64,000 nt of DNA from Pseudomonas putida (GTDB lineage Bacteria > Pseudomonadota > Gammaproteobacteria > Pseudomonadales > Pseudomonadaceae). Below, in pieces: positions 8,905-17,173 of this stretch. The stretch spans positions 6,544,501 to 6,608,500 of the forward strand of contig NZ_CP029693.1 of assembly GCF_003228315.1 (NCBI RefSeq). Reading direction: 5' to 3'. Numbering within the stretch: position 1 is the stretch's first letter; each line of letters opens with the position of its first letter. A program made the position numbers and the translations under genes. The notes under the pieces were generated by a model, which was not told the DNA's origin, ran no database searches, and worked only from the letters and a program-made list of their open reading frames with translations.

Positions 8905-10206
8905 ATGGAAAACAGATGTGGCTGGATCGCGCAGGCCGGGGACTCTGCGCTGCGCGATGCCTTGAGCGGTACGCAACAGGCCGATTGGCTGGTGATCGGC
9001 GCCGGCATCACCGGGCTGTGCGCCGCCCATTCGCTGGCGGAAATGCATCCGCAGGCACGCATCGTGGTGGTCGACCGGCAACGGGCGGCACAAGGCGCTT
9101 CGGCACGTAATTCCGGGTTCGTGGTGGCCCACGAAAACCCGGTCGCGGCCGAGTTGCAAGGCAATGCCGGGTTCGCCGGCTTCCAGGTGGACACCTCGAT
9201 TTCCCGTGCCGCCAGTGATGAGGTGCGCAAGCGCATCGCCCGGCACGGGATCGAATGCGACTTTCGCGAGTCGGGTTACTTCTTTGCCGTCAGCGATCCG
9301 CGCAAGTTGACCGATGTCGAGGCCAAGCTGCAGACCTTGCGCTCGGTCGGTGCCAGCGCTCACTTCCTGCAAGGTGAACAGCTGATGCAGAAACTGGGCA
9401 CCGGCCATTACCAGGCCGGGATCTGGTGCGGCAATGGCAACGCCTTGCTGCAGCCGGCGAAATACGTGAAGGGTTTGCTCGATGCGCTGCCGGCACAGGT
9501 CACGCTGTTCGAGAACACTGAAATCACCGGTCTGCAACGCATCGCCAACGGCCGTGTTCGCGCCAACGGCATCAATGGCAGCATCGAAGCCAAACAGGTG
9601 CTGGTCTGCCTGAACGCTTTCATTCCCCGTTCCGGCATCAGCGACAGCAGCACCTTCGCCATGGAACTCAGCGCCAGTCTCACCCGACCGCTCAGCGACA
9701 AGGAATTCGACGCTATCGGCGCGCCAGAACCCTGGGGCGTGCTCTCGACCCGGCCATTGGGCGCCACGGTGCGCCTGACCCCGGACCGGCGGGTGATGAT
9801 CCGCAACACCGCCGAATACCGTGCCCACGATTTGTCCCTCAGCGAACTGGCGAGCCGTCGCCAGCACCATGTGCAGGGGTTGCAGCGCCGCTTTCCGATG
9901 CTCGGCGAGCAGGACATCCAGTACACCTGGACCGGTCACCTCAGCGCTTCACGCTCCGGGCAACCGTACTTCGCCAAGGTCGAGGAGGGTGTGTTCGCCG
10001 TGGCCGGCTGCAATGGCTCCGGCGTGGCGCGCGGCACGCTGTGGGGACGTTTGCTCGCGGAACTGGCCTCGGGTGGTGATTCGCCCTTGCTGCAATCGGT
10101 GATCGAGCGCGCCCGGCCCGGTTGGCTGCCGCCCAAGCCGCTGCTCGACATCGGTGCCATGCTGCGTATGCGCGTCGAGACGGCCCGGGCCAAATCAGAG
10201 ATCTGA
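8905..10206 (+). CDS. FAD-dependent amine oxidoreductase, DAO/PuuB family
   Basis: 433 residues with an N-terminal FAD-binding fold (IGAGITG at residues 31-37, preceded by DWLV and followed by an acidic VVVDR end of strand 2). The RNSGF motif follows, as in gamma-glutamylputrescine oxidase and other D-amino-acid-oxidase-fold enzymes. The C-terminal FAD loop is GCNGSGVARGT. It probably oxidises an amine or N-alkyl amino acid to an aldehyde with release of ammonia or an amine. The ribosome site GAGGTGAGG is well placed. The next gene encodes a polyamine-type binding protein 52 bp downstream, which supports an amine substrate. Confidence 0.85.
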   Translation: MENRCGWIAQAGDSALRDALSGTQQADWLVIGAGITGLCAAHSLAEMHPQARIVVVDRQRAAQGASARNSGFVVAHENPVAAELQGNAGFAGFQVDTSISRAASDEVRKRIARHGIECDFRESGYFFAVSDPRKLTDVEAKLQTLRSVGASAHFLQGEQLMQKLGTGHYQAGIWCGNGNALLQPAKYVKGLLDALPAQVTLFENTEITGLQRIANGRVRANGINGSIEAKQVLVCLNAFIPRSGISDSSTFAMELSASLTRPLSDKEFDAIGAPEPWGVLSTRPLGATVRLTPDRRVMIRNTAEYRAHDLSLSELASRRQHHVQGLQRRFPMLGEQDIQYTWTGHLSASRSGQPYFAKVEEGVFAVAGCNGSGVARGTLWGRLLAELASGGDSPLLQSVIERARPGWLPPKPLLDIGAMLRMRVETARAKSEI

Positions 10207-10258
10207 AGCACCGCCTTTTACCCACAACAAAAGCACTTTTGCACGAAGGTGATTCACC

Positions 10259-11347
10259 ATGCGCGTCCAAACCGTTTCCCTGCTGGCACTTCTCTCAACC
10301 TGTTGCGCCGCCGCTTACGCTGACGAAACCCTGAACATTTCCAACTGGAACGGCTACATCGCCGACGACACCCTGGCCAACTTCACCAAAGCGACCGGGA
10401 TCAAGGCCACCTACGACATCCATGACAGCAACGAAGTGCTGGAGTCGAAGTTGATGACGGGCAACACCGGTTATGACGTGGTCAGTCCGTCGAACCATTT
10501 CCTGTCGCGGTTGATCAAGGCCGGGGCCATCCAGAAACTCGACAAGAGCCAATTGCCCAACTGGAAGAACCTAGACCCTGCGCTGATGAAAAAGCTCGAG
10601 GTCAACGACCCCGGTAACCAGTACGGCTATCCGTACATGTGGGGCACGGCGGGCATCGGCTACAACGTGGAAAAGATCAAGGCGATTTTCGGCAACACCG
10701 ACGTCACCCATTCCTGGAGCCTGTTTTTCGATGAAGCCAACATCAAGAAGCTCAGCGAGTGCGGCGTGGCGATCATCGACAACCCGACCCAGGTGCTGCC
10801 GATCACCCTGAACTACCTGGGCCTGCCTCATCACAGCCATGAGCCGGAGGACTACAAAAAGGCCGAGCAGGCGCTGCTGAAGATCCGACCCTACGTGCAG
10901 TACTTCCATGCCTCCAAGTACATCAGCGACCTGGCCAACGGCAATGTCTGTGCGGTGATCGGTTTCAACGGCGATATCGTGCAGGCAGCGGCCAGCGCGA
11001 AAGAGGCGAAGAACGGCATCGACATCGCCTATTCGATTCCGGACGAAGGTTCGACCCTGTGGTTCGACATGGTGGTGATGCCGAAAAACGCACCCCACGA
11101 AAAGAACGGCTACCGCTACATGGACTACCTGTTGCAGCCCGAAGTGATAGCGAACATCAGCAACAGCATCCACTACGCCAACCCCAACAGCGCGGCTGAT
11201 GCGCTGGTGGTGCCCGAGGTGAAGCAGGATCTGGCGATCTATCCGCCGAAAACGGTGATGGACAAGCTGTTCACCGTCGAAGACCTGCCGGCCTCGATTG
11301 CGCGGTTGACCACGCGGTTGTGGACCAAGCTCAAGACCAATACCTGA
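10259..11347 (+). CDS. polyamine-type ABC transporter substrate-binding protein (PotF/SpuD family)
   Basis: 362 residues. The signal peptide is MRVQTVSLLALLSTCCAAAYA, cleaved before DETLN. The mature protein starts with the family hallmark LNISNWNGYIADDTL and keeps the aromatic and acidic residues typical of putrescine/spermidine-binding proteins. It would bind an amine in the periplasm and deliver it to an inner-membrane ABC transporter. No permease or ATPase gene is adjacent, so it must share a transporter encoded elsewhere or act as a sensor component. It lies 52 bp after the flavoprotein oxidase and is probably cotranscribed. Confidence 0.9.
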   Translation: MRVQTVSLLALLSTCCAAAYADETLNISNWNGYIADDTLANFTKATGIKATYDIHDSNEVLESKLMTGNTGYDVVSPSNHFLSRLIKAGAIQKLDKSQLPNWKNLDPALMKKLEVNDPGNQYGYPYMWGTAGIGYNVEKIKAIFGNTDVTHSWSLFFDEANIKKLSECGVAIIDNPTQVLPITLNYLGLPHHSHEPEDYKKAEQALLKIRPYVQYFHASKYISDLANGNVCAVIGFNGDIVQAAASAKEAKNGIDIAYSIPDEGSTLWFDMVVMPKNAPHEKNGYRYMDYLLQPEVIANISNSIHYANPNSAADALVVPEVKQDLAIYPPKTVMDKLFTVEDLPASIARLTTRLWTKLKTNT

Positions 11348-11374
11348 CAGGTTTCTTCTGAACGACACCTGACC

Positions 11375-11464
11375 CTGTAGGAGCGAGCCTGCTCGCGATA
11401 GCGTCGGCACATTCAGAGTTGATGTGACTGATACACCGCTATCGCGAGCAGGCTCGCTCCTACA
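11375..11464. repeat. REP pair (REPIN), about 90 bp
   Basis: Inverted GTAGGAGCGAGCCTGCTCGC arms, with a spacer nearly identical to the pair at 7740 (GATAGCGTCGGCA..). It sits between the convergent binding-protein and glutaredoxin genes. Confidence 0.92.
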
Positions 11465-11487
11465 TTGGAAAGTGACATGGCCAGTGT

Positions 11488-11739
11488 TCAGGCCAACATC
11501 GACATCAACCCACCCTGACGATCAAGCCTGGCCAGGTCATCAAAGCCGCCGATGTGCGTGTCGCCGATGAAAATCTGCGGCACGGTGCGACGGCCGCTGC
11601 GTTCGAGCATTTCCTCAAGCTTGCCTGGGGTGCGCTGCACGTTGATTTCGTGCATGGCGATGCCTTTGCTGGCCAGCAGGGTTTTGGCGCTGCGGCAGTA
11701 GGGGCAGGTGTCGGTGGTGTAGAGGGTTACGGTGGTCAT
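11488..11739 (-). CDS. grxC: glutaredoxin 3
   Basis: 83 residues with the dithiol active site CPYC at residues 12-15, the cis-Pro segment RTVPQIF and the GGFDDL glutathione-binding segment. It reduces protein disulfides and glutathione mixed disulfides using glutathione. The ATG chosen has GGAG seven bases upstream; the in-frame ATG two codons earlier would be only two bases from that site. An even longer open frame runs back into the REP pair and is discounted. It follows the AhpD-like gene in the same direction, fitting a thiol-redox group. Confidence 0.93.
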   Translation of the reverse strand: MTTVTLYTTDTCPYCRSAKTLLASKGIAMHEINVQRTPGKLEEMLERSGRRTVPQIFIGDTHIGGFDDLARLDRQGGLMSMLA

Positions 11740-11762
11740 TTTCATTCTCCAGATATTGATAA

Positions 11763-11865
11763 CTGTAGGAGCGAGCCTGCTCGCGATGGTCGTCAACGAT
11801 GACGCTGGAAGCCTGATGCCCCGCGGCGTTCTTGCGTTCATCGCGAGCTGGCTCGCTCCTACAGG
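11763..11865. repeat. REP pair (REPIN), about 102 bp
   Basis: Inverted arms TGTAGGAGCGAGCCTGCTCG and CGAGCTGGCTCGCTCCTACA; the second arm carries a C-to-T change. It lies between the AhpD-like gene and the glutaredoxin gene. Confidence 0.9.
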
Positions 11866-11874
11866 AGGTCGTGT

Positions 11875-12396
11875 TTACAAGGCGCTGGCTGCCGGGAAGT
11901 CGATATCGGTCAGCGCCACGTTGTTCAGGTAGTTGGTCAGTGTCTGCGAAGCCACGTGAGCCACCACTTCAACGATTTTCCCGTCGTTGATCCCGGCGGC
12001 GCGGGCGGCGGCGATCTGGTCGCCGGTCAAATGGCCACGGCTTTCGGTGATCTGGCGGGCGAGCAGGGCGAAGGCGTCGAGCTTGCCTTCACGGGCACTG
12101 AGAATCTCCTGGCCGGACAGGCCCGCCTTGCCGGCGAACAGGGTGTGCGCCGCCAGGCAATAGTCGCAGCCGTTGACCTGGGAGGTGGCGAGGGAGATCG
12201 CTTCCTTCTCGGTGGCGCTCAGGGATGTCTTGCCCAGTGCCGCCGAGTTTTGCAGGTAGGACGCCAGCACCGCCGGGGCGTGGGCCAGTACCCGGAAGAC
12301 ATTGGGCAGGAAACCGATTTTCTTTTGCACGCCTTCCAGCAGTGGGCGGGTGGCTTCGGTGGCGTGTTCCAGGTTTACAGGGACGATGCGGGTCAT
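11875..12396 (-). CDS. carboxymuconolactone decarboxylase / AhpD-like peroxidase-related protein
   Basis: 173 residues. The AhpD-type catalytic signature is present: Cys77 and Cys80 in NGCDYCLAAH with His84, preceded by the conserved acidic residues in the EKEAISLA helix. Proteins with this CxxC-H motif act as thiol peroxidase partners or alkylhydroperoxidase-like reductases. The gene is divergent from an RclR-like AraC regulator (134-bp gap) and upstream of a glutaredoxin gene in the same direction, so a role in detoxifying reactive chlorine, peroxide or electrophiles is likely. The exact substrate is not evident. Confidence 0.87.
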   Translation of the reverse strand: MTRIVPVNLEHATEATRPLLEGVQKKIGFLPNVFRVLAHAPAVLASYLQNSAALGKTSLSATEKEAISLATSQVNGCDYCLAAHTLFAGKAGLSGQEILSAREGKLDAFALLARQITESRGHLTGDQIAAARAAGINDGKIVEVVAHVASQTLTNYLNNVALTDIDFPAASAL

Positions 12397-12478
12397 GGTG
12401 ACTCTCCGAGGTTTGCAGCGCGATATGCGCTGGGTACGGAGGTCATGCTATGGATTCGGACTGGTCAATTGGGTGCAA

Positions 12479-12490
12479 ATCGTCGACGAT
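12479..12490. promoter_or_regulatory. 12-bp palindrome in the ahpD-like / AraC divergent promoter
   Basis: ATCGTCGACGAT is a perfect palindrome 41 nt upstream of the AraC start codon. It could be an operator for that regulator, but AraC proteins more often bind direct repeats, so this is weak. Confidence 0.3.
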
Positions 12491-12530
12491 ATGCGACAGA
12501 TCGTCCAGAACTGCCCCCGGGAGCCTCCCC

Positions 12531-13343
12531 ATGGATCGCTTGTCCACCTTGCTCACGCATTTCGGCGTCAATGCCGGCACCTTTCACAGCGGTACGTTCT
12601 GCGGCATCAGCGCCTTCGATGGCAGCCAGGCCGGTGGCCATGTGCATTTGCTGCAGGCCGGCGAGGTCAGCCTGAAACTCGCCGACGAGCGCGAGCTGCA
12701 CCTGACCGAACCGACCTTGATCTTCTTTCCACGACCCTACCGTCATCGCCTGTTCGCCACGGAGGCATCCGGCACGCAACTGGTGTGCGCGTCATTGAAT
12801 TTCGATGGTGGCTCGGGCAATGCCCTGGCCGCGGCGTTGCCGGAGTACATGGTGCTCAGGCTCGATGAAATCCCGACCCTGGCCAGCACCCTGGAGTGGT
12901 TGTTCAACGAGGCGTTCGATGGCACCTGCGGGCGCGAAGCGGTGATGGACCGCTTGTTCGAATTGCTGGTGATTCTGCTGTTGCGGCACATCCTGAGCAC
13001 GCGCAACCAGCAGCCGGGGATGATGGCCGGGCTGGCGGATGCGCGTCTGGCCCGGCCTTTGAGCCAGATCCACGAAGCGCCGGGCAAGGCCTGGAGCGTG
13101 GCTGAATTGTCGGCGCTGGCGAACATGTCCCGGGCCAGCTTCGCCGAGCACTTCAAGCGCGTGGTCGGCCAGGCGCCGGGGGATTATCTGGTGAGCTGGC
13201 GGATCGCCCTGGCGCAGAAACGCCTGCGCGAGGGCAAGCCGATGGCGCTGATCGCCGAAGAAGTCGGCTATGAAAGCCCTTCGGCGCTGGCGCGGGCGTT
13301 TCGCCGCAAGACCGGGCTCAGCCCGCGAGAGTGGAAGGGGTAA
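12531..13343 (+). CDS. AraC-family regulator, RclR-like (Cupin_6 plus HTH)
   Basis: 270 residues. An N-terminal cupin-type sensor domain (MDRLSTLLTHFG.. with LIFFPRPYRHRL) precedes a C-terminal double helix-turn-helix (WSVAELSALANMSRASFAEH and VGYESPSALARAFRRKTGLS). The domain order and start resemble E. coli RclR, the hypochlorite-sensing activator. Cys24 and Cys86 fall where RclR has its redox cysteines 21 and 89. It is divergent from the AhpD-like gene, its probable target. The start was placed at the ATG preceded by GGGAGCCTCCCC; a longer frame upstream has no support. A close paralogue lies at 24991. Confidence 0.87.
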   Translation: MDRLSTLLTHFGVNAGTFHSGTFCGISAFDGSQAGGHVHLLQAGEVSLKLADERELHLTEPTLIFFPRPYRHRLFATEASGTQLVCASLNFDGGSGNALAAALPEYMVLRLDEIPTLASTLEWLFNEAFDGTCGREAVMDRLFELLVILLLRHILSTRNQQPGMMAGLADARLARPLSQIHEAPGKAWSVAELSALANMSRASFAEHFKRVVGQAPGDYLVSWRIALAQKRLREGKPMALIAEEVGYESPSALARAFRRKTGLSPREWKG

Positions 13344-13348
13344 CGAGC

Positions 13349-13567
13349 ATGGCGCACACAGTCGCTGATGTTCGGCTGCGCAGCCGACGTAAATCCGGGC
13401 ACTTCGGTTTGACAGGGCGATCCCGTGCTCAGGTTTTGCGCCTGTTGCGCCAGCGGGCGCAAGCGGTTCCGGTGGCCACAAAGATGGCGTGGGCGGATGA
13501 GGATTTCGACGAGGAACGCGAGTACAGCTCGCCGGTGTGTTATCTCGATCAGTTCCCCGATTACTGA
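13349..13567 (+). CDS. small hypothetical protein with C-terminal SSPVCYLDQF motif
   Basis: 72 residues. The N-terminal half is rich in Arg and Lys, and the acidic tail (DEDFDEERE) ends in YSSPVCYLDQFPDY. The SSPxCYLxxF ending resembles short proteobacterial proteins that end in SSPPCYLHEF-like motifs and are of unknown function. It starts five bases after the AraC stop codon with AAGGGG upstream, so it may be translated from the same transcript. Coding status is supported mainly by that terminal motif and the position. Confidence 0.6.
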   Translation: MAHTVADVRLRSRRKSGHFGLTGRSRAQVLRLLRQRAQAVPVATKMAWADEDFDEEREYSSPVCYLDQFPDY

Positions 13568-13631
13568 GCGGCGCAGTTGATCAATGACTTTGTCGTCGTA
13601 CAAGCGGTAATCTCGCCAGCTCGCCTGTCAA

Positions 13632-13639
13632 AACAATAA
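13632..13639 (+). promoter_or_regulatory. A-rich Crc/Hfq-type motif before galactose dehydrogenase
   Basis: AACAATAA fits the AANAANAA catabolite-repression motif and lies directly 5' of the Shine-Dalgarno sequence CAGGAG. Hfq with Crc binding there would block translation of a sugar-catabolism gene on preferred carbon sources, as known in Pseudomonas. Confidence 0.5.
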
Positions 13640-13652
13640 TCAGGAGTCACCG

Positions 13653-14579
13653 ATGCATCCGATCCGTCTCGGTCTGGTGGGTTACGGCAAGATTGCCCAG
13701 GATCAGCACGTTCCAGCCATCCGCGCCAACCCGGCGTTCCAGTTGGTGGCCGTCGCCACCCAGGGCCAGCCTTGCCCGGGAGTGGAGAACTTCAAGTCCC
13801 TGGGCGAACTGCTGGAAAACGGCCCGCAGGTCGATGCAATTGCGTTCTGCACCCCGCCGCAAGGGCGATTCGCCCTGGTGCAGCAGGCGCTGGCAGCCGG
13901 CAAGCACGTGCTGGTGGAAAAGCCGCCTTGCGCCACCCTGGGTGAAGCGATGGCGTTGGCGAGCCTGGCTCAGAAGCAAGGCGTCAGCGGTTTGTTCGCC
14001 TGGCATTCGCGCTACGCACCGGGCATCGAGGCCGCCCGCGACTGGCTGGCCAGCCGCACCCTGCAAAGCGTGCAGATCGACTGGAAGGAAGACGTGCGCA
14101 AGTGGCACCCCGGCCAGGCGTGGATCTGGCAGCCCGGCGGCCTGGGTGTCTTCGACCCGGGCATCAACGCACTGTCGATCGCCACCCATCTGCTGCCACT
14201 GCCCTTGTTCGTCGAATCGGCCGAATTGCGGGTGCCGAGCAACTGCCAGTCGCCGATTGCCGCCTCGATCAAAATGTCCGACGCGCGCCACCTCGATGTG
14301 CGCGCGGAGTTCGATTTCGACCACGGTCATGACGAACTCTGGAGCATCGAGGTTCGCTGCAGCGAAGGCGTCCTGCGCCTGGACAACGGTGGCGCGCTGC
14401 TCCGCATCGACGGCGTACGCCAAGCTGTCTCGGAGGAGGGCGAGTACGCGGCGGTGTATCGGCATTTCCAGCAGTTGATCCACGACAAGGCCAGCGATCT
14501 GGACCTGCAACCGTTGCGATTGGTGGCGGACAGTTTTTTTGTCGGCAGCCGGGCGTTGGTCGAGCCGTTTTACGACTGA
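13653..14579 (+). CDS. gal: D-galactose 1-dehydrogenase (Gfo/Idh/MocA family)
   Basis: 308 residues. An N-terminal Rossmann fold (RLGLVGYGKIAQDQH) binds NAD(P)+. The EKPP segment carries the conserved catalytic Lys, and a GGLGVFDPGINAL segment in the C-terminal domain carries the DxGxH-like site. Length and sequence match the galactose dehydrogenase of P. fluorescens (about 304 residues), which oxidises D-galactose, and often L-arabinose, to the lactone. It starts the De Ley-Doudoroff-type route; the later enzymes are not in this window. CAGGAG is seven bases before the ATG, with a Crc-type A-rich motif just upstream. Confidence 0.85.
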   Translation: MHPIRLGLVGYGKIAQDQHVPAIRANPAFQLVAVATQGQPCPGVENFKSLGELLENGPQVDAIAFCTPPQGRFALVQQALAAGKHVLVEKPPCATLGEAMALASLAQKQGVSGLFAWHSRYAPGIEAARDWLASRTLQSVQIDWKEDVRKWHPGQAWIWQPGGLGVFDPGINALSIATHLLPLPLFVESAELRVPSNCQSPIAASIKMSDARHLDVRAEFDFDHGHDELWSIEVRCSEGVLRLDNGGALLRIDGVRQAVSEEGEYAAVYRHFQQLIHDKASDLDLQPLRLVADSFFVGSRALVEPFYD

Positions 14580-14587
14580 CCTGAATC

Positions 14588-14688
14588 CTGTAGGAGCGAG
14601 CCTGCTCGCGATGAACGTCCAGGCACCACGGGCATTCAGGCTCCCCGCGTTATCGTTCACCTCCATCGCGAGCAAGCTCGCTCCCACA
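14588..14688. repeat. REP pair (REPIN), about 101 bp
   Basis: Inverted arms TGTAGGAGCGAGCCTGCTCG and CGAGCAAGCTCGCTCCCACA, first of two tandem pairs behind the galactose dehydrogenase gene. Confidence 0.92.
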
Positions 14689-14701
14689 AGGTATGTGATT
14701 C

Positions 14702-14803
14702 CTGTAGGAGCGAGCCTGCTCGCGATGGACGTCAACGATAACGCGGGGTGCCTGAGTGCCCGCGGTGTCTGGTCGACCATCGCGAGCAGGCTCGCTCCTA
14801 CAG
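14702..14803. repeat. REP pair (REPIN), about 102 bp
   Basis: The second tandem pair, 13 bp after the first, in the 102-bp class (spacer GATGGACGTCAACGATAACG..). The two pairs fill most of the 340-bp gap before the hydrolase gene. Confidence 0.92.
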
Positions 14804-14919
14804 GGGAGTGGTGATGGATTTATGTGATTTTGATATCAGTGCTATGTGATTGGCGCCGTTTATCGATCAATGCCTGAACGGTAACGTGCAGCTCTGCGAT
14901 ATCACATCGAGAGCAAGCC

Positions 14920-15978
14920 ATGACTCAGTTCAACACCTTGAAGGCCACCCTGATGGCCGCCATGCTCGGCATGTCCGGCGGCGAAGCGCTGGCGGCAGAT
15001 TACAAGCAAAACCCCTTCACCCTGACCTACGGCGGCGCGCTGACGAAGAACGAGCCGGGCAAGGTCAATATCCATCCGGTCACCTACAAGCTTAATGGCC
15101 TGGACATTGCCGCGAACGTCTACACCCCGGCCCACTATGACGGCTCGAAAAAATACCCGGTGGTGGTCGTGGCGCACCCCAATGGCGGGGTGAAAGAGCA
15201 GGTCGCGGGCCTGTATGCCCAGCGCCTGGCGGATCAGGGCTACATCACGATCACGGCGGATGCCGCCTATCAGGGCGCCAGTGGCGGCGAGCCGCGCAAC
15301 GTCGACAAACCGGCGAACCGCATCGAAGACATCCATGGCATGGCGGACTTCATTGCCCGCTATCCCGGCGTCGACAGCACGCGCCTGGGCCTGCTCGGGA
15401 TCTGCGGTGGTGGCGGCTACTCGCTGGCGGCGGCGCAAACCGACAAGCGCTTCCGCTCGATCGCGACCTTGAGCATGTTCAACTCGGGTCTGGTGCGCCG
15501 CAACGGTTACCAGGACTCGCAACTGTCCACCGTTCAAGAGCGCCTGCAGCAGGCATCGGCGGCCCGCGCCCAGGAAGCGGCAGGCGGGGAAATCCTCTAC
15601 GTGGGCGACTCCAAGCTGACCGATGAACAGATCGCCAAGCTGCCGTTCGACCTCTATCGCCAGGGCTTCGAGTACTACGGCAAGACCCACGCCCACCCCA
15701 ACTCTACCTTCCGCTACACCCAGAGCAGCCTGCTGGACCTGATGCGCTTCGACGCCACCAACCAGATCGAGCTGATCGACCAGCCATTGCTGATGATCGC
15801 CGGCAGCAAGGCCGACAGCCTGTACATGTCACAGCAGGCCTTTGCCAAGGCAACGGGCACCAAGGACAAGCAACTGTTCACCCTCGATGGCGCGACCCAT
15901 ATCGAGACCTATTGGGTGCCGAAGTATGTGGACGTCGCCATGGACCAGTTGGCCGCGTTTTACGCCAGAACACTCTGA
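14920..15978 (+). CDS. secreted alpha/beta hydrolase, dienelactone-hydrolase-like
   Basis: 352 residues with an N-terminal signal peptide (cleavage near GGEALA). The alpha/beta hydrolase core includes the oxyanion region AHPNGG (85-90) and the nucleophile elbow GICGG at 160-164, where the usual Ser is Cys162. A Cys nucleophile is typical of dienelactone hydrolases; the YcjY family has a similar elbow. The catalytic acid and His probably lie in IAGSKADS and DGATHIETYW near the C-terminus. It sits 19 bp upstream of a cupin/carboxymuconolactone-decarboxylase fusion, hinting that both act on a lactone-type or aromatic-derived compound in the periplasm. Confidence 0.8.
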   Translation: MTQFNTLKATLMAAMLGMSGGEALAADYKQNPFTLTYGGALTKNEPGKVNIHPVTYKLNGLDIAANVYTPAHYDGSKKYPVVVVAHPNGGVKEQVAGLYAQRLADQGYITITADAAYQGASGGEPRNVDKPANRIEDIHGMADFIARYPGVDSTRLGLLGICGGGGYSLAAAQTDKRFRSIATLSMFNSGLVRRNGYQDSQLSTVQERLQQASAARAQEAAGGEILYVGDSKLTDEQIAKLPFDLYRQGFEYYGKTHAHPNSTFRYTQSSLLDLMRFDATNQIELIDQPLLMIAGSKADSLYMSQQAFAKATGTKDKQLFTLDGATHIETYWVPKYVDVAMDQLAAFYARTL

Positions 15979-15997
15979 CTTGAAGGGATGGCTCCTC

Positions 15998-17173
15998 ATG
16001 AAAAACACCTTGATAGGCATCGCGGTCTGCGCGGCGGCGCCGTTTGCCGAAGCCGCCGACACCGCCGGTGCAGGCAATGCCGGTGAGTCCCGTCGGGCTG
16101 AACAGCAGATCAGTCGGGCGGGCACCCAGGCTTCGATGGCGGGACCTGCGGATTATTTCACCGGGCGGGTGCGCGTCGATCCGCTGTTTCCCGGCACAGA
16201 CGAAATCAATGCATCCGGCGCTTACGTCAGCTTCGAACCGGGTGCGCGTTCGGCCTGGCACACCCATCCTGCGGGCCAGCGCCTGGTGGTGACGTCCGGT
16301 GTGGGCCTGGTCCAGGAATGGGGCAAGCCGGTGCAGGAAATTCGCCCGGGCGACGTGATCGTCTGCCCGCCGGGCGTCAAGCATTGGCATGGCGCGGCGC
16401 CGGCGAGCGCCATGACGCACCTGGCCGTCACCGGCTCGGTGGACGGCAAGAATGTGGATTGGCTGGAGAAAGTCAGCGATGAGCAGTACAACGCTCGCGG
16501 CACGCAGACGCCACCCGCCAAGCCGCCCGTTTCGCAAACGCTGTCGGCGAAGCAGCAGGCCATCCCGTTGATTGCCGCCGCCATGGCCACGAGCAATATG
16601 AGCGCTCTCAACGCGGCGTTGAATCGCGGGCTGGATGCTGGCCTGAGCGTCAGCGAGGCGAAGGAAATCCTGGTGCAGCTTTACGCCTACAGCGGTTTCC
16701 CGCGCAGCCTCAATGCTCTGGGAGAGTTGAAGAACGTGGTTGAGGCGCGCCAGCAACGCGGTATTCAGGACGATCCGGGACGCGAGCCCGGTCGCGTGAT
16801 TCCCACCGGCAACGAACTGCTGGCGGCGGGCAAGGCCAACCAGACACGAATCGCCGGGGCGCCCGTGCAGGGACCGTTGTTCGACTTCGTTCCAGTGATC
16901 AACCAATACCTGCAGACGCACCTGTTCGGCGACATCTTCGAGCGCGACAACCTGGACTGGCAAAGCCGTGAGCTGGCTACCGTCGCCGCGTTGGCGGTCA
17001 CGCCCGGCGTCGAATCACAACTGCGCTCGCACATGGCGGCGAGCCTGCGGGTTGGCCTGACGACTGCACAGTTGCGTCAGTTGATCCAGTTGCTGGCCGA
17101 GCAGGGCGATGCTGCGGCGGCCAAACGTGCCGGCGAAGCACTGGATACGGTGCAGGCCAATCAACCCACATAG
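15998..17173 (+). CDS. exported cupin plus carboxymuconolactone-decarboxylase fusion protein
   Basis: 391 residues from the ATG after the hydrolase stop. A signal peptide (MKNTLIGIAVCAAAPFAEAA) is followed by a cupin domain with metal-ligand candidates in AWHTHPAGQ and HWHGAAP (about residues 85-135). Two carboxymuconolactone-decarboxylase-like repeats fill roughly residues 185-390. Similar cupins are annotated as mandelonitrile-lyase-like. The fusion lacks an obvious AhpD CxxC motif, so it is unlikely to be a thiol peroxidase. Its last 13 bp overlap the end of the convergent LysR gene. With the upstream hydrolase it forms a two-gene exported unit. Confidence 0.8.
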   Translation: MKNTLIGIAVCAAAPFAEAADTAGAGNAGESRRAEQQISRAGTQASMAGPADYFTGRVRVDPLFPGTDEINASGAYVSFEPGARSAWHTHPAGQRLVVTSGVGLVQEWGKPVQEIRPGDVIVCPPGVKHWHGAAPASAMTHLAVTGSVDGKNVDWLEKVSDEQYNARGTQTPPAKPPVSQTLSAKQQAIPLIAAAMATSNMSALNAALNRGLDAGLSVSEAKEILVQLYAYSGFPRSLNALGELKNVVEARQQRGIQDDPGREPGRVIPTGNELLAAGKANQTRIAGAPVQGPLFDFVPVINQYLQTHLFGDIFERDNLDWQSRELATVAALAVTPGVESQLRSHMAASLRVGLTTAQLRQLIQLLAEQGDAAAAKRAGEALDTVQANQPT

